A stretch of 64,000 bases of DNA from Syngnathus acus (taxonomy: Eukaryota > Chordata > Actinopteri > Syngnathiformes > Syngnathidae). The stretch lies in the NCBI RefSeq assembly GCF_901709675.1, contig NC_051087.1, forward strand, positions 8,582,884 to 8,646,883, written 5' to 3'. Under the pieces are notes generated by a model. That model had not been told where the DNA came from, did no database searches, and was given only the letters and a program-made list of their open reading frames with translations. Below, one piece after another: positions 26,992 through 38,787 of this stretch. The number at the start of each line of letters is the position of its first letter. Position 1 is the first letter of the stretch. The position numbers were made by a program, and so were the translations under genes.

Positions 26992-29255
26992 ATGAACGTT
27001 ACCTGTGTTTTGGCAATCCTCGGCCTGCTCCTTGCGGCTGCCAGTGCCCAGAAATCCAAACCATGTGGTGAGTCGGCTCTTGACACTGCGCTATATAGAA
27101 AATAAACCGGTTTTATACAAAGTGAGAACTGTTATTTCATGTCATTTTTTTACATACATTTTTCATACAGTGGGGCTGCCACTATCAATTAGTATTTTTA
27201 AAGTTGATTATTCTATTGATTATTTCATAGATTATTCAGATACTTTTTTATTCGCATTCTTGGATTACTTTTTATTAGCCAATTAGTTTTTTTTATCTGA
27301 TAATGTTTAGTGCTGTAATTAAAAAATAATTAAACTAAACAATTAAGCAATATCACACAAGATGGATTGAAATAAATGCAGATTTTTACAGATGTGTTAT
27401 TTTGATTAAACACAAGATAAATTAGTCTGTTTTCATGAATGACTAAAGAAATCAGAGAATTATTACTAAAACATTTGATATAGTTCTCATTGAGGTCATT
27501 TGACTGGGTGTAATTTTTTTAATTTTCAATCATGTTTTTAGTGCTTTTTTGTAAAACCAAGATGCAGCCATTTATTTACATATGTGTGTTTTGTACACGC
27601 CACTGTTTTTTCACCGTATATTTCAATATTTCTTTTGCCATAGAGTCTCCACCCCTGATGAGTGGAGGTGTCTCTGTGGTAAGTCAGACAGTTGCATTTT
27701 CCCCCCTAATCCACTTACACAGGCAAAATATACAGTACGTATTCTGCATACATTTTCCCTTTAGTATCCAGTAAGATGTCAATTGTTTTCCAGATGGGTT
27801 TCAGTGGTTCTGTCATGTCTTCAGGAACGATCACATATGATGCTTTTGGTCAGAAGATTCGGGTTAGAAACTTTGGCATGGCTGGAAATATAACCTTTGC
27901 TGTGGACCAACTGATGCTGTTCCAAAAGGTATTAAAAGTATAACTAAAATGAATAGATCAAATATAAATATAATATATCAAACAAAGGATAAAACTAGCA
28001 CAAAGCTAGACTGAAGAGATTTCTATAAATCTTCACCAGTGGTTTTGTGAGCACGAAATATAAGTCACAGGTGTATTTGGAACTTTTTTTTTTTTTTTTT
28101 TTTAAGAGTACATACACCTTGTACGGTTTAATGACAATCTAATGTAAGGGTTATAAAAAAATGCTATCACAAGAACAATGTCACTATCAAGTGAGTATGT
28201 TTTATATGTGGATGTTTGCATTTTTCTTTCTTCTTGAATTCACATTTCATTCACATAATTTGGAATGTCCCACACACTAATCTGCTGTCTACAGTGTGTG
28301 TAATAAGAGTCTTTTTTTAAAAATGTTTTCCCAATGGTAGTGAGATTTCTCTCTAAGCCTTTCAGTTTAATATTGATCACTTTACAGTAAACATTGAATT
28401 TTAAATATTTATTAAAGGTCAAGATGTTATTTTTTAGAAAGTCTATTATGAGATCGACTGGAGCAAAATGTCTTGCAAGAAGAGACGCCTGAGCACAGAT
28501 TTCATTCCCATGCAAGTGCCCGATGACGCCAACTGGATGGGTCAGGTCATTTTGGGCTCCTCCTCCTCGTGGGGAATGGGTGTGCTGGTCAACAACTGGT
28601 ATGGAGACCTGCCCGGCAATGGTGAGAAGAAACACTGATGGAGCAAAAACATATCTGTCCATTACCAGAGCATGGTTCAGAAGAGTTTGACAATATACAC
28701 AAGGGTGTTACTTTTACAATCCAAAATTTGCAATAGGTTTGTTTATAGGTGGGAAATATTTGCAAATATTGTGTGATAAAGCAAAACCACATGATTAAGA
28801 TGCATAAATATTAAGAATTGCAATGCCTGTAGTCCTTAATAAGGCAACTGCCCTTAACCCTCACCACTGCATACCTTCGTAAATTCAGGCACCTATATGA
28901 GTGTCTTCACGGACACCGGCTGCATCCCCATGACCTTCACAGGCTACACACCATCAAATGGATGGACCATTGTCAGGTATAAGCTGGCATGCCATAGCAA
29001 ATGTTCTTAATGAACCAGTTTTATTATAAAATTTTGCGTACCCATGTCCTGAAGTGTCTGTGTGAAAATGACATGCAACCATATAACTGAATTTCCTTTT
29101 CCAGCACTTACAACTGGGTACTTGGCATCACCAATCCCATGGACCTCTACCCGCCTCTCTTCTGTGCAAAGGCTCAGCTGGAGGATTCTGAAACACCTCA
29201 CAACATGTTTACTGCCTTGGAGTCTCTAGCCAGGAGCACCAAGGACATGAAGTAA
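26992..29255 (+). CDS. epdl: Ependymin-like secreted glycoprotein
   Basis: Six exons (26992-27067, 27644-27678, 27794-27928, 28438-28621, 28889-28976, 29105-29255) encode 222 residues; phases agree at each junction. Residues 1-19 form a signal peptide (hydrophobic run LAILGLLLAAASA) with likely cleavage before QKSKPC. Family marks are PC near the mature N-terminus, VYYEIDWSKMSCKK, the TGC segment and the PPLFC cysteine, so the usual four cysteines are present. Sequons for N-glycosylation occur at NIT and NGT. Ependymins are calcium-binding extracellular proteins of fish brain fluid; the related ependymin-like proteins are expressed in other tissues. The sequence differs enough from classical brain ependymin that the -like subfamily is preferred. 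Length and exon number are normal for the family, and nothing looks broken. Confidence 0.9.
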
Positions 29256-29314
29256 AACATCAGGTGTTGCCCCTCATTCAAAAGCGGAACAACTCATGCA
29301 TGCCCTTAAATGCA

Positions 29315-29320
29315 ATTAAA
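29315..29320 (+). terminator. Ependymin-like gene polyadenylation signal
   Basis: ATTAAA 60 bp after the stop codon, the commonest variant of the polyadenylation hexamer. Confidence 0.5.
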
Positions 29321-32300
29321 TTCTGACATCACATTTGTGCCTATACAGAAAGCTGTTTGATTTGCTGTTGAAAAAGTCATTCAGTGCCACTATGCACTTT
29401 GTGTGTCATTTTAAGCATGAAGATCCTTTAAATGCCTTTTTTCTACGAATAGAAATCGACTAAAATACATACTACTAATTATTCAAATGACATCATGCAA
29501 CACATGTATTTTATACAACCTTCAAATAATTCAAACAAATAGCAATATGTCCCATAATACTGCAGTACTCCTGTCCTCCACCAGAGAGAAGCAGCATTCT
29601 TTTTGCCTTCAGGAGCCACTTTGGATTTATTTTTTTGTTTTGTTTCGGAAAATAACACAACCACTATGTAATACAAAAAGACTATTTTAGAAGTGTTCAC
29701 CCATTAATATGACCTATAACCTGTACTATTCAGCAGATAAAAAAAATGAGGGAGGCAAAGTAAAACAGAAAAACTTGGATCATTTGGTTGCACAAGTGTG
29801 CACACCCTCTTAGAACTGGCTGTGTTCAGAATTAACCAAGAAAGTCATCGTTTAAAGTGCTCTGATTCACCCCAAATGAAGTTCAGATTTCCTACGAGGC
29901 TTTTTTCTGACGTTTTCCTCGTCACATCTTAGAGCCCAGCCACAGTCTGCAGAGAGCTACCTACGTCAATGCGCTGCAGGAACCTCTGTGAGGATTCGGG
30001 CAGATTAGTGATGTCAGAAAAACTGAATTTCATTTGGTGTTAATCTAGCACTTTAAATGGTGACAATTGTGTGCTGATTCAAATTTGCCGTGACTTTAAA
30101 TGTGATTGGTTAATTTTGAACACAGTCACATCTTCAGGAAGAGAGTGTGAGTACTTGTGCAACCATATTCATTCTGTTGTTTATTTTTACTTCCCCAGTC
30201 AAAATATTGAATTTTGTTCAATTGAGGTGCACAGGCTATACAATCGGTCACATTGTTAGTGGAATTTTTTTGAAAGGATTTATTGTGGTCTCATAGAAAA
30301 ATGTGGCAATTGAACTGGGGTATTGTAGACTTAATATCTACTCCATATACTTAAACGTAATTTCTCATTTCTATATTTCTTTAATATAATTTTATTCAAG
30401 TGTTCCTGCATCAATTGATCTTCCACTAAAGTGCGCCAATGAGTTTTGTTTAGCACTATTTAATTCTGCAGCGCTTGAATCAACTAACTTTAAAGTCCTA
30501 ATAAAATAATGCATAGAAATAAACATTTGATGCCACCAATAATGATGTAATTACTTATTTAAAATCAGTGTCAGATGCAACTGAGCTGAAATGTTAGAGG
30601 AGAGGCTGCATGCACATTTGTAATTTTGTGCTTCACTGCATGTCAGTGGCTAGATGAAGCAATTTTCAACTCTGGTGCCTTGTTACTCCCCAATGTTTCA
30701 CATGAACACCGCTGAACTAAAGCCTACTTAATGGAAATAATGGAAGGCATAAGCACCCAAAAATTAGGTGAACACTGTGAACTTCTTTACGTTTTGTTTC
30801 TTGCGGCGACTTGTGCGGGCTGAAATACTACATTGCTGTAAATAATCATGTTGAAGGCCTTGGCATTGCGTAATTTCAGTGTGTTGTATCGGTTGCGAAT
30901 GTAAGATGTTGCGTTGATTACATGCTTCCTCATCCATGGCTGAGGTTTCATCAGAAGTGGACGGTTGCACATTAGTGCACACTGTCATCTTGTGTTGGGC
31001 ATTTGGCTGCAGTAATTTTGAGCTTCCATCGTCTGAAATTTTACCTGTAGAGCTTCGTCCATTTGAAGATACTGTATCTGGTACAAATATGAGTCATTGA
31101 TACAATGTTTACCGATCTGAATTGAGCCAACATACTTAAGACTACCAGAAAATAAAAGTTGGTGACATTGGCTTGCGGATGACATTTAAAGATGAACCTA
31201 AAATGCAGGATAATCTTTTCAGGTGAAATCAATTTGCCCTGGTCTTTTTGCACAAATTGCTGTTACCTAACATGGTGCGTGGTAGGATGCAACCATTTCC
31301 TTCTTGAAAGGAGGAGGAGGGAAGAGGGTCTGAGTGTGGGAGTAAATTTGAAAATGGTTATTAAAACATCTATATACACTATGGAGACAATATACGGTAA
31401 GAATATAATAAAATATTGAATTTAGCATTAGTAGATTTATTGGCAGGTGGCTCCGGCTAACCAGTGCCCCTAATGAGGATAAGCAATCTAGAAAATGGAT
31501 GGCTCCAAAAGTGACAACATCCTCACAAGATTTGCAATTGATCCCCCCCGCCCCCCATAATGTCATCCATAAAAATGGCCTTCCAAGTCAGCTCGTGGCA
31601 AGGTGGTGTGAAGGCTGCATCGTATGCACTTGGCAAGTCTGTACTCACTCATTGGAGTCGCCATTGACTGCTCAAAATTTATCACCGTCTCCTCACAGTG
31701 TAGCACATTTTGTATAAAGAGTGTGTGAATGCATCATCTATTGATTCAATTTGAAGGATTCCACTGAATCAAATACATTACACTCAATATTCAGTACAAC
31801 AGCATAATGAGAGGCAGTAAAAGAACGCTACAGAAAAAGAACCCTTTTTCAATGATGATAATGAGTGTTGATGTGTATTATTATGACCCCTGGAAATTTT
31901 CGTCTTTGTTAAAGCGGTTTTGGATACTACTCTTGCACTAGCTTGTGTTATATTGTGCAAGTGTAGCTAAGTCCGTGTACTAAAATCTATTCTTTCACCA
32001 CAGCAGATCACAAATGGCTCAGAGTGCTGGAACCCTAATTGAACGCATTAGAGTGTGACAAGTCTAGTCCATATGTACTAGGCGTGCAAAAATGAAGGGA
32101 TCTAATGTTACAGGTTTGAATGTACTATGTGTGAAATTAAAGAGTGAGAGGAAGGGGTTACAATGATTCCCCTGTGTGCACGTGATGCCATTTCTCCTGA
32201 TGTGCTGGTCACCATCACATGCTATTCAGCAGAGGATGTCAGGCTTCAGGGGTCAGGCGACAATTATCCTCTTTACGCTAATGAGAAAACCTGACGTTCC

Positions 32301-32653
32301 TCCTCGTCACGCTCGTCCACCTCCTCCTTTTCCCTCCTTTGTCTTCCTATGTCACTCGCATGGCTTTGTGCTTGATCTGTTTGAATCTCTGAAAGGTTGC
32401 TGAACACGTTTAAGTCATTTCATGTTGGTGTTTGATTCTTTGAATTTTGAGATTCTTGATGATCCCTCACCCCTTGATATCCTTCTTTGGGTTTTGAAAC
32501 ATAGATTAGGAATCCCCCTGTTCTGCCTTCCTACCTTGTACTCGGATCGTCAACCAAAAATAACACACAAGAGGTGTGTATGTGACATGTAGCATTTAAC
32601 ACAGATTCTTTTTGATTGTATGTTTTGTAAATCACATACTTTTCACATACAAT
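29321..32653. other. Non-coding DNA downstream of the ependymin-like gene
   Basis: No exon with a recognisable product on either strand. A SINE fragment lies at 31435-31503. Confidence 0.5.
31435..31503 (+). repeat. SINE tail fragment
   Basis: CCCTAATGAGGATAAGCAAT followed by TAGAAAATGGATGG is the 3' end of the tRNA-type SINE family of this window. Confidence 0.55.
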
Positions 32654-32900
32654 TACCACATTTTCCGCACTATAAGGCGCACCGGATTATAAGGCGCACC
32701 TTCAATGAATGGCCCATTTTACTTTCAACTTTCTCCAGATGTAAGATATATACATTTGGCCCGCGGGCCGGACTTTGGACACACCTGCTGTAGTGGCTCA
32801 ATATTGGTCCATATATAAGGCGCACCTGATTATAAGGTGCACTTTCAGCTTTTGAGAAAATTGGAGGTTTTTAGGTTATTATAGTGCGGAAAATACGGTA
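32654..32900. mobile_element. MITE-like inverted-repeat element, diverged relative
   Basis: The ends are TACCACATTTTCCGCACTAT and its near complement ATAGTGCGGAAAATACGGTA. The interior repeats TATAAGGCGCACC in direct orientation and, near 32756-32800, carries TTGGCCCGCGGGCCGGACTT, a palindromic motif seen in other fish repeats. The end sequence and the internal TATAAG(T/G)CGC motif relate it to the elements at 99 and 9539, but it is clearly a different subfamily. Confidence 0.7.
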
Positions 32901-33917
32901 GTTGTTTTTCATAAAGTCTGGTTTTGCCGGTGTAATTTGTACTTTTTGACTGCCGACATCGCCTCATAACACAAAGGGCATCCCACTTTTTCTTCTTGAA
33001 GTACATATGTCCAATTTGCTTGAGACTACCTTCCATTTGCATCAATGTGACTTTTCCTGGACATTTGGGGATCATTTGCATTTCTCAGTCTCACTTGTTG
33101 AGCTGCAGGTAACACAATTAGCATGTATTGTCAAAAAATGAATGACCATGCACTGTTTAGAGTTATTTTAGGACAATCACGTCTTGTGGCTCACGGGCCA
33201 CATTTGGCCCAAATGTGGCCTCTCTAAAGAGTAAATCATCTCAGTTATTTTTCAAAGACTGTGTAACTCAACAAACGTAGAGGCCTCCTTCAACTTGTTT
33301 CTGACAGCCAACCATCTAGCGATTTTATTTCTGTCGAATCTCATTAGCACAGTCGACGCGCTTTTTTCCCAACTCCAACGGTCTGGTAACTACCTGCCCA
33401 TCATCCCCAGCAACAAACCGCAGCTGTGGAGCATAGCCGATGATTTAACAGCTCAAGTGTCACATATTTCCTCAAGAGAGTTCCAATGAAAGTGCATATT
33501 GGAAAACTGGTGGATAGAAACAGGATTCAAAAAATGCAAATGTTGTGTGCCTGCATTTTCAATTTCTAACACGTTATGTCACCTTGGACAAAGGACTGTT
33601 TTTCTCTATTATGGTACTCTTTGCACTTAATTGGACAGAAATAGAATTTTGCTTTCAACTAGAAAATGCAATTTCTGAACAAATGCTGAATGTGAACATT
33701 GAACGCACATGTAATTAGTGAGCATTCAATTGAATGAATTTGAGAAAATGAGAACAAGAATACATCATCTCTTAAGTATAAATGAATAGAATTAGATGGA
33801 AAACAAGATTACTGAAAACTGCTCATGTCAGAAATCAAACCAGTGCCTCCCATGAGCAAGTCATCTGCATTAGCCAACGCGCCACCAAGGACTTGCTGGA
33901 AAACAACATTGTAAAGT

Positions 33918-33985
33918 TTCTAATTAGGGTTAGGGTTTCAAATTAGGGCTTCAAACTGGCATTAGGGTTTCAAAGTAGGGTTTCT
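33918..33985 (+). repeat. Degenerate TTAGGG-like minisatellite
   Basis: About four imperfect units of the form TTAGGGTTTCAAA follow one another. The TTAGGG core resembles the vertebrate telomere repeat, but the spacing and the TTTCAAA insert show that it is a local minisatellite. Confidence 0.6.
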
Positions 33986-34464
33986 ATTAAGCACAACAGA
34001 CATCTTGTGGTGCCTGGTGAAATTACAACTCAAAACTAAAGTTGACCCTAGTATATTTGCTGTTGTGCACATACAGGTTTGCGTATTTGCAGATTTTTCT
34101 TTCTTGCTGGGATCCCCCCCCATTTTCTTTTTTGTAAAAAGTGTATTGTGAATGTTTTTCAGTGTTTTTTTCATCTTTTTGTTTTTAAACAAACGCACAC
34201 ATTCATCCCTACCTTTGAGTATTGACATTAATGTTAAAACAAGGCAGTGAACAGATGTACAGTTGAGCTTTAATGGCTTTGCATAACTCAGGAGACATGC
34301 TACATTATGCATTTGTAAATTAAGCTCTCCCACAGCGACAGTAGATACAAATGAGATGTGAAAGCTTCAGGTGAAGATGGCAGGCCATAAAGATCGGAGC
34401 TCTATCATTTGTCTTTTTTGTCATTTTCAGATCAACATCACTCATACTATCTGAAATGATCGAT

Positions 34465-34690
34465 TGATATGTCTTTATTTTGAACATATTTAAAACCATG
34501 AAAAGAGGAAAAATAAATAAATAAAATGAAGTACAATAAATAACACTTTAAAGTCCTATACGTTTTTAAGTTAGAAAATACACACAAAAAAAAAAACAGA
34601 AAAAAAACCCAAAGAATGCTCGAAAAGGAGTAGGAGGAAGCAGAGCTTTTTAGATTCCTACCCTTTTCTCACTTAATCCATTAAACTAAC
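34465..34690. repeat. Interspersed repeat, probable LINE 3' end
   Basis: It contains GTCTTTATTTTGAACATATT, A-rich stretches, and GAAAAGGAGTAGGAGGAAG with TTCCTACCC. This combination occurs at the ends of old L2/CR1-like repeats in teleosts. The assignment is from memory of the motif, so only moderately certain. No reverse transcriptase fragment is present. Confidence 0.4.
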
Positions 34691-34737
34691 AATTCAACAT
34701 ATAAATCAATAAAACAGAACACAAGTAGACAAAGTTG

Positions 34738-34800
34738 AAGAATAGAATAGATCTTTATTTGTCATTGTCACATGTACAACGAAATTTAAAAATTGCAGAC
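34738..34800. repeat. Interspersed repeat fragment (TTTATTTGTCATTGTCACAT type)
   Basis: The stretch ATAGATCTTTATTTGTCATT with TGTACAACGAAATTT is a frequent end sequence of fish retroposons. A related piece is at 37945-38060. Confidence 0.4.
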
Positions 34801-37800
34801 TTATTTTTCTGTCTCTGACACCTCCAGAGAACAAACGGATTGTTAACTGCTCTGTAGTTCTTATAGGAGCATTTCTCCACATGGATCCAACAGCTGAGTG
34901 GGATTTTAGGCAGAAGTTGAAATAGGATTAGCAGCATTTTTTCCAGATCCGCATGGCCAAGTGTAGCATGCTGTCAGCGGATGAAAATCTGGTGACACGC
35001 TCTCTCGCTCTCTCTCATCCCCAAAATGTGGATATTTGCAATTCCATTTTACAAAAGTAAATGGGAAACACGTTGCATGTTGTATATTTTTACTTAATGG
35101 TCTTTATTTTTTTGAAAATTAGTTTTATTTGCCATTGGAAAGATATTGTAAAAATTGAAAAATAATAGTAAATTCCTACTTGCCGCTGTGGCAGAACTGT
35201 CTTGTTCACTGGTTCACTAACATATACCATTTAAATGTTTGTGAACAATCAGTTTTAAAACATGCTGATGAGCTGTTCTCTATTGTAACAAGCCTGTGTA
35301 TTATGAGAATGATTTCAATCCTTTTATTTAAGAATAAGATTAGTGTTGCTTTAAAAACTTCAAGGTTTTGGCTTTGTCTGCAAAGATTTCTCTGTAGCTA
35401 TAATACAGGCAATGTAATAAATAGGTTCAATTCTAAGTCTCTGCTCACTGTCTGGAGGAATAAAGTTGTTAGTCAAGAATCTAGCGTATTCACTTTAAGT
35501 GAAAACAAAATTATGATGATTATATAACACCACAGCTTCTAAATAACTCATAGTATTGGTGACATAACACACGCAGCTACGCAAACATGCTGGAACTATT
35601 TTTAATTCCTGGCGGGTCCGAAGAGCTCTTGGAATTGTCGAGTTTGTGGGAATTTTGAGCAGGCTCCACTGATTTACGATATCCCAGGAAGTTGAGCGAG
35701 CATGTTTTATTTGCGTTTGTTATATTATCAGCACATTGGTGTGTGTAAGTGAGAAAGACGGGTGCATTGCTTTGCGTTAAGACGACGATGCTGATACATG
35801 ATCATTTCTAAATTGTGACATAATGCAAAACATATTTCCAATCTATTCGAGCTGATTTTTTTTTTTTTAATGCCGTGGCTGCATCTGTCCAGTGACCAAT
35901 GACCATTTTAAAGGCAGGATGTGGAGGCGGTCACATAGGGCCATCAGCTCAATCAGTTTTGCAAACATTTGGGAGGTTAATTGCTTGCTACTGTAAGTTC
36001 ACTCCCGAGGCGCCTCGGGTGCTACAAAATATGGGAAAACTAAACTTTCATAATACTGTAGTTCTGTTAAAGCAAGTTATTACAATTAAACCAAGGCATA
36101 TATTTAATATGAATCTCAAGGCACACTATGGAGCAAGAATGAAAACAAAAATGATCGGCAAGTTACCTTCTGCCATTTAATGGAAGAGCATTTAATTGTT
36201 CTGCCTGTCACCAAACATCTCTGACATAGATATATGATCAAATATATAGGCCAACTGCAGTAAATAATAGATTTTTGGAACACCTAATTTTGTACGGCAG
36301 TCTTTCATTTACTTGTGCTTTAGATTAAAGATTTTGCTGCAGCTCTGTGGTCACATACATTTGGCTTAACTATTTTGCTGAATATTCCTTAGGCAGATCC
36401 AGTTAAGTACTTTTATATTGAGCATTAATCTGTTGTCTCATCCTTTTATTTAAAAACAAAAGAGAACCTGAAACGAAGTGATGAAAACCAATTATTTTCT
36501 CATCCCTCCTCACATCAGTATTCTAATGATCTCAGAGTTTGTGTTTGGATTCTGTGTGTTTTGTTTATGACACAACAGCAGCTAGACAACAAACAAGCTT
36601 AACATATAAATCATTTTCTACCTCATTTGCGAGACATTTTTCTTCACTAGCCAACAAAACCCCTCATTGACACTTGTGTCACAAGCGGACCTTCAGTCCA
36701 GGATTTATGAACATGCAGAGCTTGCCTTCATTTACATCCCAAGGAGTGTGCTTAGAATATTGTATGGATGTCATCTTATCTTGTTAAACAGACCAACATG
36801 CCAGCACGACATCGTACATATTTACAGTAGATCCAATTCTCTCATTAATGCCTGCTTATGTGTGTATGTGCGCTTGTCAGCATTCAAACGTATCAACCGT
36901 CAAACACCTGCAACCTCAACATTCCTGGAGCAGCAATGCGTACAAACAGAGCATAGAGCAAGATTGGATTCTCTATAGTAACAGCGATTATTATGGGATC
37001 TCTGCTGGAGTCCTTCTCTTCTTCTTGTTTGTAATTATGCGGCATCTCTTCCAGTAGACCTCTGTGGTGCTTGCCCAGCATGTTGCGGCACAATTGGTAC
37101 AACACTCCAATAATCGTATGAATAAAATGATCCTTTGCAAATCTGTTCTATGTGATGAACCACAATTTGGTGGGGAACACATGAACCTATGGTGTTTTTG
37201 AAATGTAAGCACAGGAAGAACGTTGAAACTCCCCACAGAAAAGCCAGAGTCAAGATTTGAACTCAACCACCGTAGCTGGTATTTGAAAGTTTAGCACATT
37301 TTTGCTGAGTGCATATTTTCTCTAATAGCTTTAAAAAGGTCACTTGTGAAGCAACATGGCTGACGTCATATGGAATAAACTCGCTTGATGAGCCGTTTCA
37401 ACACATTATGGCAACATTTAGGAATTCATCATGCGAGCACTGATAACAGACAATTTAATCATGAGTCCGCGGCGCTGTCAGCAAACTGCTTCTTCCAACA
37501 CACCACCTCTCGTGTTGCGTTCAGTATAGTATAACATGCACAGCCAAGACTTCATTTGCCTCCCATTGGTGGCTCCTGTCAGACATAAAACACGATGGTG
37601 TGCAAGCATTATCATTAGCCTGTGTGTTCTGTTGATTTATTTGTCATTACTCTGCGGACAGTGGCTTCACTCTATGGTAACGACAGATCCGGCCTGACAT
37701 CCGTCCGTCAAGGCAGATCTCGTTATGTCAATGCTACAAATCCAGTGTCTATTTGTTTAAAGCAAATGTATTTGGAAGCTTTTTGTTCATGTGTGAGAAT

Positions 37801-37944
37801 TCCGTCTTAGCTGGGCTTGGCAACGCAAACAACTGCTTCATTCTCCACTCATTTATGCAACCAAATTCGTCAGTCTGCTGTGAAACATCTTTCTAATGAA
37901 GTCTTTGACATTTAAGTATGTACAGCCATCATTATAATAATATT
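34801..37944. other. Gene-free DNA
   Basis: No exon supported on either strand and no clear repeat apart from A/T-rich tracts. Confidence 0.45.
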
Positions 37945-38060
37945 CAGAGTCAGAGTCAGAGTCAGCTTTATTGTCAATTCCTTCATGCTAGGACACACAA
38001 AGAAACCGAAATACCGTTCCCCCTATCCCACGGTGACGAGACACAGCACACGATTAACAC
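37945..38060. repeat. Interspersed repeat fragment with (AGAGTC)n
   Basis: Four units close to AGAGTC are followed by AGCTTTATTGTCAATTCCTT, ATACCGTTCCCCC and other motifs of a retroposon 3' region widespread in fish. It is truncated and non-coding. Confidence 0.4.
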
Positions 38061-38267
38061 ACAAGTAAAACAACGGGGAGAGAGTTCAGGACCCCAACAG
38101 CCCGGAGATCACAAACTTCGCCAGTGGCGAGCAGTGCTGGCATCCCACAACAAAGTCCCGACGAATATTGACTACACCGACAAAAAATTCACAACCATTA
38201 ATTTTGCATCCCAAATACTCTACAACTAATCCCATAAATTATTAAGTCCCGATTGAATGTAGAATAA

Positions 38268-38500
38268 TTATCCATCCATTTTCTATAGTACTTGTCCACA
38301 TTAGGGTCATGACGTAAGAGTGTCAAATTCATTAAAGGCTAGCATTTCAGCCCAGCCGTCAATAAAAGAAGTGCAGAGTGGTTATTGCTTTTTCAATTCG
38401 GTTGAATGTTTGGAAATATTGACATTCACTGCAATTGGCTGGCAATCAGTCCAAAGTTAGCTGGGATACACTCCAACTCAGCCCCAAACATAGTGAGGAT
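38268..38500. repeat. Two SINE fragments, opposite orientations
   Basis: At 38271-38316, ATCCATCCATTTTCTATAGT is the SINE tail on the minus strand. At 38405-38500, CACTGCAATTGGCTGGCAAT with AGCTGGGATACACTCC is the central part on the plus strand. They look like remains of two old insertions. Confidence 0.5.
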
Positions 38501-38731
38501 TAAAAAAAAAAAAAAGACATAAAGTCATCCCTGATTACATTAAAATAAAGCTAAAATGTTTGTGTCGATGAATCTCGTGGTTTTGAGCTCATTCATATTC
38601 ATTCATATGCGGAAAAAAAGCAACACGAGTGGCAAAATGCACAACCGGGTTAACATGTTAAGTACATGCTGTAGGATATTTTGTTGTGTGATATCTCATA
38701 AGTAGCAATTATATCATCAGTTTGCACCCCT

Positions 38732-38787
38732 CGCACACACACGCATGCATACACGCACACACACACATACACACACACACACACCCC
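38732..38787. repeat. (AC)n microsatellite
   Basis: Interrupted CA dinucleotide run of about 55 bp with scattered G and T changes. Confidence 0.9.
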
